This document shows positions 7,462 to 15,570 of a stretch of 39,195 nucleotides of DNA, piece after piece. The stretch's first letter is position 1; each line of letters opens with the position of its first letter. Source of the DNA: Nitrospira sp. ST-bin4 (GTDB taxonomy: Bacteria > Nitrospirota > Nitrospiria > Nitrospirales > Nitrospiraceae); NCBI GenBank assembly GCA_002083565.1, contig MSXM01000009.1, forward strand, positions 1 to 39,195. Direction: 5' to 3'. Position numbers and translations under genes: made by a program. The notes below the pieces were generated by a model that was not told the origin of the DNA, searched no databases, and was given only the letters and a program-made list of their open reading frames with translations.

Positions 7462-9111
7462 ATGAAAATCCTAATGGGCTTGCTCGTCGTGGTCGTCTTG
7501 ATCGTGGGCCTCGTGCTCTCGCTCCCCTTCTTGATCGACCTCAATAAGTACCAAGACCAATACAAGCCTCTCATCGAAGAAGCCCTCAATCGCAAGATCC
7601 AGCTGCAAGATATTCGCTTAACCGTTTGGCCCAGGATCGGCGCGCGGGTGGCCGGGTTCGCCGTGTTGGATGATCCGGCCTTCGGGGCTGGCCCCTTCGC
7701 GTCGCTGTCCTCGTTGGATGTCGGGGTGAAGCTGATGCCGCTGCTCAGTAGTAAGGTCGAGGTGGAAGAAATCACCCTGCGCGATCCCGTCATTACAGTC
7801 ATTAAAAACAAAGCCGGGGTTCTGAACGTTTCGACGATCGGGCGTAAAGGAGTGCCGGTGCCTGAAACGCCCTCGCGCGCCCCGGTTCCATCGACGGAGG
7901 GTCCGCTCAAAATCCTGGCGCTGTTGGCTGTGGACCGGGTGTCCATCGACGGCGGGAAATTGACGTTCCGTGATCTGTCGGCCGCCAAACCGACCGAATA
8001 TGTGTTGCAGGATATGGAGCTACTGCTGCGGGACGTTCGGCTCGGTCAAACTCCGAGCTTACATTTTGGGTCGCTCGTTCAGCCCTTCAACCTCCCGGTG
8101 AAGCTGGACGGCACCTTTGGGCCGCTCAAAGAGACGATGGACATCGATGCGATCAATTTCCAGCTTGGCGTGGGGAAGACTGACTTCACCATCACAGGAA
8201 AAGCCGCCGGTCATGACGCGACGGTCAACATCAACTCGCCGGTGATCAATACCGCGAACCTTCCGGTCGCCCTTCCGTTGAAAAAGCCGGTCGACATCAA
8301 GAATTTCCAGATTGCGGCGGAGGTAAAGGGACAAGAGGCCAGACTGAATTCCCTATCGCTCCAACTGTTCGACGGCCAGGTGAAAGCGCAGGGAAAATTG
8401 ATTGCCGGGTCTGATGCGCCGCCTTTCAACGGGGGCGTCGCGATTCAAGGTGTGCAACTCGGTCCGGCTCTGGATGCCGTCTCGGAGACGCCGGTCTCCA
8501 TCAGCGGAACAGCCGGTGCCGATCTGACGCTGAAAGGCCGCGGGTTCTCCATGCCGGACCTGACCAAGGCTTTGGAAGGAACCGGTCACATGGCGGTGAA
8601 GGATGGGAAGATCGAAGGGGTCAACCTTTTGCAGGAAGCCATGTCTATTCTAAAAGTCGCCGGTATCACCCTGGACAATCCCAAAGCTACGGCATTTTCG
8701 ACGATTGAGACGGATCTCGTGATTAAACAGGGGATTGTCAACGTGCAGCGCCTCTTGATGGACAGCCACGACTTTCAGGCCACCGGCGGGGGGACCATCG
8801 GATTTGATCAGACGCTGAACCTCACGGTGAAGATGAACCTTACCCAGGACTTGAGCCAGAAGATCGCCGGTGTCTCGCCGGTTGCCAGGCTGGCGCTCAA
8901 AGAAGGCCGGTTAAGTCTCCCACTGACCATTGGAGGAACCGTCCAAGCCCCGTCCTATGGGCTGGACATGAAAGGCCTGACGGGTGCTGTGCAAGACCAG
9001 GTCAAGAAGAAAGCGGAAGAAGCCATCGGTGGATTGCTCAAAGGCACAACCAAGCCGCAGGACGTGAAACAGCAAGGGCGCGATCTCCTCAAGGGATTGA
9101 TGGGGCGGTAG
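7462..9111 (+). CDS. AsmA family protein
   Basis: This 549-residue envelope protein has one N-terminal membrane anchor (MKILMGLLVVVVLIVGLVLS) and a large periplasmic beta-rich part. The AsmA N-domain reads DLNKYQDQYKPLIEEALNRK and then the L-T-V-W-P-R-I-G segment. The C-terminal AsmA-2 region contains G-T-G-H-M-A-V-K-D-G-K-I-E-G-V-N-L. AsmA proteins belong to the group with a bridge-like groove, linked to phospholipid transport and outer-membrane assembly. I placed the start at the ATG at 7462 because GGAGG at 7449-7453 is correctly spaced for it. The upstream GTG at 7453 overlaps that ribosome site. MscS follows 22 nt downstream, suggesting cotranscription. Confidence 0.88.
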   Translation: MKILMGLLVVVVLIVGLVLSLPFLIDLNKYQDQYKPLIEEALNRKIQLQDIRLTVWPRIGARVAGFAVLDDPAFGAGPFASLSSLDVGVKLMPLLSSKVEVEEITLRDPVITVIKNKAGVLNVSTIGRKGVPVPETPSRAPVPSTEGPLKILALLAVDRVSIDGGKLTFRDLSAAKPTEYVLQDMELLLRDVRLGQTPSLHFGSLVQPFNLPVKLDGTFGPLKETMDIDAINFQLGVGKTDFTITGKAAGHDATVNINSPVINTANLPVALPLKKPVDIKNFQIAAEVKGQEARLNSLSLQLFDGQVKAQGKLIAGSDAPPFNGGVAIQGVQLGPALDAVSETPVSISGTAGADLTLKGRGFSMPDLTKALEGTGHMAVKDGKIEGVNLLQEAMSILKVAGITLDNPKATAFSTIETDLVIKQGIVNVQRLLMDSHDFQATGGGTIGFDQTLNLTVKMNLTQDLSQKIAGVSPVARLALKEGRLSLPLTIGGTVQAPSYGLDMKGLTGAVQDQVKKKAEEAIGGLLKGTTKPQDVKQQGRDLLKGLMGR

Positions 9112-9133
9112 AAACACCGCGCAGAAGGCAGCC

Positions 9134-9913
9134 ATGGATACATTGACCCAATATGCCGTGCAATACGGCCTGCAAGCGCTGGTGGGAATCGGCATCTTTA
9201 TCGCAGGTGTCATGGCGTCCCGCTGGGCCGGAACATTTACGCAACGGTCGCTCGAACGGTACACGCTCGATCCGCCGGTGCGGATGCTCATAGTTCGTGT
9301 CGTCAAAATTCTGGTGCTGCTCTTCACCGCCATGATTGCCCTTCAGGCAGTCGGGGTCCCGATCGCGCCGTTGGTGGCGGGCATTAGCGTCGCAGGCGTC
9401 GGCATTGGTCTTGCTTTGCAAGGAGTCTTGAGCAATGTCATGGCCGGACTCTCGATCATCTTCACGAAGCCGTACAAAGTCGGCGAACACATTTCCTTGT
9501 TGGGCGTCCATGGCGATGTCGTGATGGTCGATATTTTTTCCACAACATTGATGCACCCGGATCAGTCGCGGGTTATCATCCCCAACCGGAAGATCGTCGG
9601 GGAAATTCTGCATAACTTCGGCACAATCAGACAAATGCATCTCACCGTCGACGTCTCGTACAAGACCGATCTGGATCGCGCCCTCGCGATCGTCCGGGAC
9701 GCGGTTGCTGTGCATCCCCATGTGCTCAAAGACCCGGCTCCTTCAGTCGGTATCAGCCGCCTCGGACATCCGGCCGTGACCATCGCCATCGAACCTTGGA
9801 TACCGGTCGTTCGCTTCAATGTCACACAGGGCGACCTGAACAAGGCAATCCTCGAACGGTTGCGGGACGCGCAGATTGAGTTTCCCTCTCCACTCCCGTC
9901 TATGCCGAAGTGA
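9134..9913 (+). CDS. mscS: Small-conductance mechanosensitive channel, MscS family
   Basis: This 259-residue inner-membrane channel opens under membrane tension. There are two to three N-terminal TM segments (LQALVGIGIFIAGVMASRWAG, then VKILVLLFTAMIALQAVG). They are followed by the pore helix GISVAGVGIGLALQGVLSNVMAGL with the Gly/Ala pattern typical of MscS TM3. The beta domain has F-T-K-P-Y-K-V-G-E-H-I and VIIPNRKIVGEILHNF, and the C-terminal alpha/beta domain follows. Length is close to the short MscS form (E. coli 286 aa). It lies directly after asmA. MscL lies about 1.75 kb downstream, so both tension-gated channels are close together. Confidence 0.93.
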   Translation: MDTLTQYAVQYGLQALVGIGIFIAGVMASRWAGTFTQRSLERYTLDPPVRMLIVRVVKILVLLFTAMIALQAVGVPIAPLVAGISVAGVGIGLALQGVLSNVMAGLSIIFTKPYKVGEHISLLGVHGDVVMVDIFSTTLMHPDQSRVIIPNRKIVGEILHNFGTIRQMHLTVDVSYKTDLDRALAIVRDAVAVHPHVLKDPAPSVGISRLGHPAVTIAIEPWIPVVRFNVTQGDLNKAILERLRDAQIEFPSPLPSMPK

Positions 9914-10349
9914 ATGCGCCGGTCTGGGGCTCCGCTGGTCCAAAGCCCAACCCAGCTCGGCCCGTTCAGCGGGCGTTCCTCCAACCGTTTTCTGGTGTAG
10001 CTGCGAGGCTGATTCGATCTGATTGCACTGAGGCAGATAAGAGCAGTCTCAGGCCAAATCGCCCCACAGGAACAGAGCACCATCAGTAGGGCTGGATCGA
10101 AACACGTTCAAAACGTGGGCTTCCCAGTATATGCACTATGGTTCAGCACGGGCACTGACTTTGCTTATGCACGCGCATCGACTTGCTCAACCCGCAAGGT
10201 ATTCGTAATTGCCAAGTATCTGTCCGGTCATGTATAGGAAAAAACCCTAAGGTCGGAGGCCGGCTGCTCGACAGTGTAGTGTGTTCGTCCCCGCAACTGT
10301 TGAGTCCAATCCATTTTCCAACCGTGCGAATCGTAGCGTGGAGGATTCG
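9914..10349. other. 436-bp gap upstream of the DUF481 gene
   Basis: I see no gene. It contains a 15-bp palindrome CACGTTCAAAACGTG (10103-10117) and, 33 nt further on, a GG-N10-GC sigma-54-like box (10150-10166). The rest shows no tRNA, terminator with U-tract or repeat that I can support. Confidence 0.5.
10150..10166 (+). promoter_or_regulatory. Candidate sigma-54 promoter (-24/-12)
   Basis: GGGCAC-TGACT-TTGCTT matches the TGGCAC-N5-TTGCW consensus except for the first base, with the required GG-N10-GC spacing. It lies about 185 nt before the GTG of the DUF481 gene. A palindrome at 10103-10117 lies upstream. A sigma-54 activator gene is present in this window. Chance matches of this quality do occur, so confidence is limited. 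Confidence 0.4.
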
Positions 10350-11456
10350 GTGAACAAATCGTTGTGGTGTTGTCTCTTCGCGTGCTGTGCGTTGTTGATA
10401 GAGGGAACTGTCGACCGTGCGTTGGCTCAATCAGAGGCCGTCCCTACGGTCTCAGAAGTGTCCGATATCGTCACGCTGAAAGACGGCAGTGTTCTCTATG
10501 GCGAAGTCATTGAAATGTCCGGCGGGATTCTGTCCCTCAAGACAGCATCCAGTTCCGACAACATAATTAAGATCAAATGGGATGAGGTCACGAAGTTGTC
10601 GGTCAATCATGCCATTCCGTTCCATCTCAAAGAAGGGACGATTCTGAACGGCACCGCCACGGCCGGGCCGGATGGGAATCTGAACATCCAAGCCGAACCG
10701 CTCAAGGGATCAATGACCGTGCCGCTGACATCCGTCACGTCGGTCAATCCGCTGGCTCAGCCGCCGGTCATCTATACAGGGAGTCTCACGGCCGGCTACT
10801 CGCAGGCGACCGGCAACAGCAAGCTCCGTAACGTCAGCGTGCTCGGCGACTTTGTCGCACGGAGCGAGCAACTTCGGCTGTCGTTGCTCGGCCGCTACGT
10901 CTACGGCGACAATGCCGGCACACTCAACACTCGGAATGCCAGAGGCACGATCAAGCTCGATTTCTTCATCACCAAACGGATTTTCTGGTTTGCGTCGGCC
11001 TACTTTGAAAACGACCACTTTCAAGATCTGAAGTTGCGGACCGCAATCTCCAGCGGACCAGGCTACCAATGGATCGACCGGGGAGACTTCGGCGGCATGC
11101 TGAAAGATATGACGTTCTACACCGAAGCCGGTTTGGCCTATTTCAACGAAGATTTTCGCGTCGCGTCGGATGCCTCGAGTTTCCGCGCGCGCGTGTCGAT
11201 GAAGTGGAATTGGCCGATCTTCGATGATCGCATCGTGCTCTATCACTACAATGAAATGTTCCCCTCCCTCCAGAACGCGTCGAATTACTATTTCACAATG
11301 GATAACGGCGTTCGCGTCAAAATATTAGGAGGGCTGGCCAGCGGGTTCCAAGTGACGACACGCTACAATAATCAACCGCCCGCAGGCACGACCGATACCG
11401 ATAACTTGTATCTCTTTACGCTGGGCTATGCCTTCGATACCACACGGAAGCGATAG
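10350..11456 (+). CDS. DUF481 outer-membrane beta-barrel protein
   Basis: This 368-residue protein has a signal peptide (LWCCLFACCALLIEGTVDRA, cleaved near A-L-A-Q). A periplasmic segment contains two short SH3-like repeats (LKDGSVLYGEVIEMSGGILS and LKEGTILNGTATAGPDGNLN). The DUF481/YdiY barrel begins YTGSLTAGYSQATGNSKLRN and ends YLFTLGYAFDTTRKR, with the terminal aromatic pattern of outer-membrane barrels. I chose the GTG at 10350 because GGAGG at 10340-10344 is ideally spaced and the signal peptide starts there; the frame is open further upstream. It stands alone. Function in the family is not established. Confidence 0.85.
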   Translation: MNKSLWCCLFACCALLIEGTVDRALAQSEAVPTVSEVSDIVTLKDGSVLYGEVIEMSGGILSLKTASSSDNIIKIKWDEVTKLSVNHAIPFHLKEGTILNGTATAGPDGNLNIQAEPLKGSMTVPLTSVTSVNPLAQPPVIYTGSLTAGYSQATGNSKLRNVSVLGDFVARSEQLRLSLLGRYVYGDNAGTLNTRNARGTIKLDFFITKRIFWFASAYFENDHFQDLKLRTAISSGPGYQWIDRGDFGGMLKDMTFYTEAGLAYFNEDFRVASDASSFRARVSMKWNWPIFDDRIVLYHYNEMFPSLQNASNYYFTMDNGVRVKILGGLASGFQVTTRYNNQPPAGTTDTDNLYLFTLGYAFDTTRKR

Positions 11457-11666
11457 GCGGCGAGTGGGTCAGTTTGAATTCAACTATTCCGTAGAAGTCA
11501 ACGTTCACAGCTGAGTGTCCATAGCTCACGGACTCAATTGAAGAGTGTGCACTTTTAACCACTTTCTGTTTGGGGGGAAATGCTACGGTGTTGGGCCTAA
11601 TGTGATCCACTGTTGATAGTTCCTTGCCGTACCGTACGGCGCGACGTACTAGAAAGGAGGAGCACT

Positions 11667-12089
11667 ATGCTGAAAGAGTTTAAGGAGTTCGCCATGAGAG
11701 GCAATGTCCTCGATATGGCGATCGGTGTGATCATCGGTGGCGCCTTCGGTAAGATCGTGTCGTCGCTTGTGAGCGATGTCCTCATGCCTCCCCTTGGGCT
11801 GCTGATGGGCAAAGTGGATTTTTCGAGCCTCTTTGTCGATTTGTCCCGTACGTCCCCGCCATCATTAGCCGCAGCGAAGGCTGCCGGAGCTCCGACGCTC
11901 AACTACGGAGTGTTTCTCCAGAGCGTATTCGATTTCGTGATCATTGCCTTCGTCATTTTCATGCTGGTCAAGCAGGTCAACCGCTTTAAGCAGCAAGCTC
12001 CTCCCCCTCCGCCGCCTGCTCCGCCGGAGCCGACCAATGAGGAGAAATTGTTGAAGGAAATCCGTGATCTGTTGAAGAGCCGTCAGTAG
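11667..12089 (+). CDS. mscL: Large-conductance mechanosensitive channel MscL
   Basis: This 140-residue pentameric tension-gated channel is an emergency valve on osmotic downshock. The N-terminal helix and TM1 read MLKEFKEFAMRGNVLDMAIG and IIGGAFGKIVSSLVSDVLMPP, as in MscL. A short periplasmic loop precedes TM2 (VFDFVIIAFVIFMLVKQVNR). The C-terminal cytoplasmic helix (NEEKLLKEIRDLLKS) follows a Pro-rich linker (APPPPPPAPPEP). The start at 11667 follows AAAGGAGG at 11653-11660. The gene sits 70 nt before the OmpA-like lipoprotein gene. Confidence 0.97.
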   Translation: MLKEFKEFAMRGNVLDMAIGVIIGGAFGKIVSSLVSDVLMPPLGLLMGKVDFSSLFVDLSRTSPPSLAAAKAAGAPTLNYGVFLQSVFDFVIIAFVIFMLVKQVNRFKQQAPPPPPPAPPEPTNEEKLLKEIRDLLKSRQ

Positions 12090-12158
12090 GGTCCTGGTGT
12101 TCATCACAATGACAGTGTGCGGGGCGAGTCCCGCGTAATGAAGGAGAAAGAGATCATC

Positions 12159-13109
12159 ATGCGAACATTCACAACCACCGTCATGCTGACGGGGATCGTC
12201 GCCCTAACAGGCTGTTCCTATCTGAATCCGCCGGATACGTCCCACATCAAGCAGCCCACCGTCTGTATCGACCAGAAGTGGTATGGCTATCACCAGGGCA
12301 GCGGGTGTCCATCTGTAGCGAAGGCTATAGCACCCAATGCCTCACAAGACGCGGCTGCCCGGCTGGCGGCGCTTGAGCGGGAACGCCAACGGTTGGCCGA
12401 CGAGTTAGAAGCGGCTCGGAGACAGAATGGAGCGTTGAGCAGCCGCGTGAGCGACTTGGAACGGCAGCTTGCCGACCGCGATCGAGAAATTGCCGCGCTT
12501 CGCTCCGGGGCGGGAGATTCTGCAAAGCTCGCGAGTCAATTGGCTGCGGCGCAAAACGATCTCAGCCGGTTGCAGGCGGACAAAGACAGGCTTGCGGCGG
12601 AGTTGGCCGCTGCAAACAAGCGCATTGCTGATCTCGAATCGCAATTGAACCAGAGCAAGGGTGATCTGGCCAAAGCTGAGAGGGATCTCTTGAAGGCGTT
12701 GCGTCCCGAAATCGCCAAAGGGACTGTTTCAGTCAGCCAATCCGGCGATGCTCTTATCATCAACCTGGCATCGAGCCTGCTGTTTGATTCCGGACAGGAC
12801 CAATTAAAGGCGGGCGGCGCCGATGCCTTGAAGCGTGTCGGGACTGTGCTCAAGGACTTCCCGGAAAAGCAGGTGCATGTCGCCGGGTACACGGACAACG
12901 TGGCGATTAAGAGCGCCTTGAAGGAAAAATACCCGACGAATAAAGAGCTTTCGGACGCCCGAGCCCATAGCGCGGAGCAGGCGCTGCGGGACGGTGGGGT
13001 CAGCAGCAACCTGTCGTCTACCGGTCATGGAGAGACCAATCCAGTCGCGAGCAACAAGACGGCGGAAGGACGTGCCAAGAATCGCCGCGTCGAGGTTGTC
13101 GTCAAGTAG
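12159..13109 (+). CDS. OmpA-family lipoprotein with coiled coil
   Basis: This is a 316-residue lipoprotein. The signal MRTFTTTVMLTGIVALTGC has a lipobox (L-T-G-C), so Cys19 is lipidated. A short segment with two more cysteines follows. Residues of about 60-185 form a long heptad-rich coiled coil (AALERERQRLADELEAARRQ and on). The C-terminal OmpA domain binds peptidoglycan: LLFDSGQDQLKAGGADALKRV, then HVAGYTDNVAI, LSDARAHSAEQAL and AEGRAKNRRVEVVV, with the peptidoglycan-binding Asp and Arg present. AAGGAG at 12140 supports the start at 12159. The longer frame from 12138 would add MKEKEII before the signal and is less likely. It probably tethers the outer membrane to the wall. Confidence 0.92.
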   Translation: MRTFTTTVMLTGIVALTGCSYLNPPDTSHIKQPTVCIDQKWYGYHQGSGCPSVAKAIAPNASQDAAARLAALERERQRLADELEAARRQNGALSSRVSDLERQLADRDREIAALRSGAGDSAKLASQLAAAQNDLSRLQADKDRLAAELAAANKRIADLESQLNQSKGDLAKAERDLLKALRPEIAKGTVSVSQSGDALIINLASSLLFDSGQDQLKAGGADALKRVGTVLKDFPEKQVHVAGYTDNVAIKSALKEKYPTNKELSDARAHSAEQALRDGGVSSNLSSTGHGETNPVASNKTAEGRAKNRRVEVVVK

Positions 13110-13151
13110 CACAGAGGCAGATTCTCATTGCTGCCTGTGCCTGTAGTAACG

Positions 13152-13183
13152 AAGGGGCTCTTCCCAATGGGAAGAGCCCCTTT
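13152..13183 (+). terminator. Rho-independent terminator
   Basis: A perfect 14-bp hairpin (13152-13165 AAGGGGCTCTTCCC paired with 13169-13182, loop AAT) is followed by a short T run. It lies 43 nt after the OmpA-like lipoprotein gene, facing a convergent minus-strand gene that ends at 13219. Confidence 0.88.
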
Positions 13184-13218
13184 CGCTTGATGGAAGCCCG
13201 CTAGGATTCAACCGAATG

Positions 13219-13698
13219 CTAGAGACCAAGCTCAGACAGCCCGGGGTGATCATCGGGGCGGCGGCCGATGGGCCAGAAATACTTGCGATCCGTCTCGGAG
13301 ATTGCCAGGTCATTGATACTCGCGAGCCGCCGGCGCATAAGACCACTGTCGGCAAATTCCCAATTCTCATTCCCGTAGGATCGGAACCAATTTCCTTCTT
13401 TGTCGTGCCACTCATAGGCAAACCGCACGGCGATGCGTGCTCCGTGGAATGCCCACAGTTCCTTGATGAGACGGTAATCCAGCTCCATGTCCCACTTGCG
13501 CGTTAAGAACTGAACGATGGCCTCCCGACCGATCAGGAATTCTGAACGGTTTCTCCATACGCTGTCAGGTGTGTACGCAAGTGACACTCTATGAGGATCT
13601 CGAGTATTCCATGCGTCCTCGGCCATGCGGACTTTCTGGATGGCACTCTCCAGAGTGAAGGGTGGAACAGGCGCTCGTGTAGTCGTGTCCGATGACAT
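13219..13698 (-). CDS. NTF2-like / DUF1348 family protein
   Basis: This 159-residue protein has the SnoaL/NTF2-like cone fold of the DUF1348 group. The opening PPFTLESAIQKVRMAEDAWN and DPHRVSLAYTPDSVWRNRSE are typical, followed by GREAIVQFLTRKW, FAYEWHDKEGNWFRSYGNEN and SINDLAISETDRKYFWP. No catalytic function is established for the family. It is the last gene of a minus-strand set with the PNPOx-like, DsrE and YHS genes. The start could also be four codons upstream (13710); the upstream GGA favours 13698. Confidence 0.85.
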   Translation of the reverse strand: MSSDTTTRAPVPPFTLESAIQKVRMAEDAWNTRDPHRVSLAYTPDSVWRNRSEFLIGREAIVQFLTRKWDMELDYRLIKELWAFHGARIAVRFAYEWHDKEGNWFRSYGNENWEFADSGLMRRRLASINDLAISETDRKYFWPIGRRPDDHPGLSELGL

Positions 13699-13749
13699 AG
13701 GGCATTCCATGCGTAAGTCTAGTAGTCGAGAGTCGAAACTATTACTTTC

Positions 13750-14373
13750 CTATTGGGCAGATGGAGTATTCGATCCGCCTCTTGCTGCACGTAGCTCGGC
13801 CTCTAATTGAGCGATGCGTGTCCGCAAAGATCCTGCGAGTTCCTCGACCTCCTCAATCGAGTACCGTGGCGTGATGTACTTCGGGCAGTTCCAATCGAAT
13901 GACACGACATCGATGAAGACCAGCCGTTCTACCGCTGGCAACGACTTTGGATCAGCAAGTTGCGCAACGAGTTCTGAATGGGCGCGAGCATCTTCCACAC
14001 GGGCATGGCCAAGAACCTTCAAACGCGCCCGGTTCTGGTAGTCCATGAGAAACAGCGCCACACGATCGTTCACTGATACGTTGCCGGTCGTCAGTAGCTG
14101 GCGATTGCCCTTGTAGTCGGCGAAGGCCAGTGTTGTCTCGTTGACCACCCGCAGGAATCCCTGAGGTCCACCGCGATGCTGAATGTAGGGCCATCCGGTT
14201 TCACTGATGGAGCCCAGATAGAAGCTGTCCCTGGCTGCAATAAACTCTGCCTCGTCGTGGGTCAGTGGGTCGCGCCCTGGGGCGCCTGCGATGTTCACAG
14301 CCCTTCCGTAGTACTGGCTCTGTGCTCGGTGTACAGCTTTTGTCATCGCCAGCTCTAAGTATTTCGGCGCCAT
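13750..14373 (-). CDS. Pyridoxamine 5'-phosphate oxidase-fold flavoprotein
   Basis: This 207-residue protein has the split-barrel FMN-binding fold. Characteristic segments are DEAEFIAARDSFYLGSISET, GWPYIQHRGGPQGFLRVV, LAFADYKGNRQLLTTGNV and RVALFLMDYQNRARLKVLGH. The C-terminal extension is a coiled coil (VEELAGSLRTRIAQLEAELR). Relatives reduce or oxidise diverse substrates with flavin and are not all vitamin B6 enzymes, so no pdxH role is claimed. The start at 14373 has an AGGGAGAA ribosome site. It lies between the DsrE and NTF2-fold genes. Confidence 0.88.
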   Translation of the reverse strand: MAPKYLELAMTKAVHRAQSQYYGRAVNIAGAPGRDPLTHDEAEFIAARDSFYLGSISETGWPYIQHRGGPQGFLRVVNETTLAFADYKGNRQLLTTGNVSVNDRVALFLMDYQNRARLKVLGHARVEDARAHSELVAQLADPKSLPAVERLVFIDVVSFDWNCPKYITPRYSIEEVEELAGSLRTRIAQLEAELRAARGGSNTPSAQ

Positions 14374-14439
14374 GATGTTGTTCTCCCTGCCGGGAGGACA
14401 TGACGACGGGTCTCGTCGCATGCCCTCTCATGCTCAGTC

Positions 14440-14814
14440 TTAGAACACGACCGTATTCCAGCCCTCTGCCACATACCGGCGCAGGCTCAAGAGCCCTGCT
14501 GTTCCAGCGAGGGCATGGTCCTTCACAATCGGCACGCCGCAGGCCTTGACGCTTTCCGTCGCCCCAAACACCTCCGCACAACCGCAAGAGGCCCCTTGTA
14601 CGACATCGCACACCGCATTGTAGAGGCCATTCGCTGGATGTGAGAGTTTGGTCAACTCCGCGGGCCAACGAGTGCCAGCCCCATTGAAGACCACGGCGAC
14701 TTCGTCGCCCTTCTGCTTACATTCAGCTGCAAGGGCTAGCGCATTAAAGACTCGCCCAAGCGCTTCTTCGGAACCACTCTTCGGATCGGACAGAATGATG
14801 ATCGCGGTTTTCAT
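14440..14814 (-). CDS. DsrE-family protein
   Basis: This 124-residue protein has the DsrE/DsrF-like Rossmann fold: MKTAIIILSDPKSGSEEALG, N-A-L-A-L-A-A-E-C-K-Q-K-G-D, VAVVFNGAGTRWPAELTK. It carries three cysteines around residues 66-77 (V-C-D-V-V-Q-G-A-S-C-G-C-A) and one near 88 (K-A-C-G-V-P-I-V). In related proteins a Cys at this region carries sulfur, so a sulfur-relay or thiol redox role is plausible but not shown. AAGGAG precedes the ATG at 14814. The gene follows the YHS gene by 55 nt. Confidence 0.87.
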   Translation of the reverse strand: MKTAIIILSDPKSGSEEALGRVFNALALAAECKQKGDEVAVVFNGAGTRWPAELTKLSHPANGLYNAVCDVVQGASCGCAEVFGATESVKACGVPIVKDHALAGTAGLLSLRRYVAEGWNTVVF

Positions 14815-14869
14815 CAGGTCTCCTTGGATTGTATGACTTCTGTGAAACAGTGAACGTGTGGTCGACCCG

Positions 14870-15331
14870 TTAGAGATCCGACGCCTTTTTGTCTTTGATC
14901 TCATCCCAGTGTTTCTCGGCTTTCATAATGAAGCCGGGAATATCCTTCTCCCACTTCTGTTGAATGCTCTTATCCAAGTTCAGGTAGAGCTTGCCTCCGA
15001 TGATCTTCCACATCTCAGGATCAGCGACAAATTTTTTGCCTAAAGCCACACCGTAGGCACAATATCCGCCATAGGCGGGCAGGTACTTGTCCGGGCTCTG
15101 TTTGAAGAGCGTCACATGCTCCTCGCTGGCGAAGACGTAGGTCTCGCCATTCTGTACCGCCACGTGATAGCCGCTTCCTCTTACGGCCTTGCCATCTGTG
15201 AAGTAGGCAACCGGGTCATAGCCACTAAGGCCCGGAGTGCTGATCGCCACATCGCTGGCAAACACTGTGGCCACTGATCCCACGAGAATCAGTACGGCCT
15301 GTTGAACAATCTGTTGCAGTCTCAGTTTCAT
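14870..15331 (-). CDS. Secreted YHS-domain protein
   Basis: This 153-residue protein has a signal peptide (LRLQQIVQQAVLILVGSVAT, cleaved near V-F-A). A YHS-type domain follows: G-Y-D-P-V-A-Y-F-T-D-G-K-A-V, FASEEHVTLFKQSPDKYLPA and YGGYCAYGVALGKKFVADPE, with YLNLDKSIQQKWEKD. The family is often linked to metal or redox proteins, and its exact role is unknown. It is the first gene after a near-consensus sigma-54 promoter at 15399-15414. The start at 15331 has AGGAGAA upstream. It is likely exported to the periplasm. Confidence 0.9.
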   Translation of the reverse strand: MKLRLQQIVQQAVLILVGSVATVFASDVAISTPGLSGYDPVAYFTDGKAVRGSGYHVAVQNGETYVFASEEHVTLFKQSPDKYLPAYGGYCAYGVALGKKFVADPEMWKIIGGKLYLNLDKSIQQKWEKDIPGFIMKAEKHWDEIKDKKASDL

Positions 15332-15398
15332 GGAACTTCTCCTAGTTATTTGGTTACCGGTTAGCTTTGTTGCGATGGCCATGGCAACGCATCACTAC

Positions 15399-15414
15399 AG
15401 CAAGGCCGGTGCCA
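15399..15414 (-). promoter_or_regulatory. Sigma-54 promoter (-24/-12)
   Basis: Read on the minus strand, TGGCAC-CGGCC-TTGCT is an exact match to TGGCAC-N5-TTGCW with GG-N10-GC spacing. Transcription would begin near 15387, giving a leader of about 55 nt before the YHS gene. The gene for a sigma-54 activator ends 157 nt upstream, at 15571. Confidence 0.82.
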
Positions 15415-15510
15415 TGTCTCACGATGATCGGTGAAACAATAGAAAGCGTAGGAGAGACAGGGAGTTGCCTGGTTCTTCACGGAAAGCTGAAGCTTCACGC
15501 AAGAAAGACG

Positions 15511-15532
15511 CTTCCACGAGATGTCGTGGAAG
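15511..15532. promoter_or_regulatory. Palindrome, likely activator-binding site (UAS)
   Basis: Two perfect 9-bp arms (CTTCCACGA and TCGTGGAAG) are separated by GATG. The site lies about 97 bp upstream of the -24 element and 39 bp after the stop of the activator gene. That is the usual distance for an enhancer site bound by a Fis-type HTH. A related half site CGTGGGAG lies at 15543-15550. It could alternatively terminate the activator transcript, but only a weak T-rich run follows on that strand. Confidence 0.6.
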
Positions 15533-15570
15533 CTACGATATTTCGTGGGAGTAAAATGTCAGGTTCGTTG

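Noticed and set aside
9914..10349. tRNA or small RNA gene in the long gap
   Set aside because: No cloverleaf, no conserved T-loop GTTCRANYC in context and no terminator were found.
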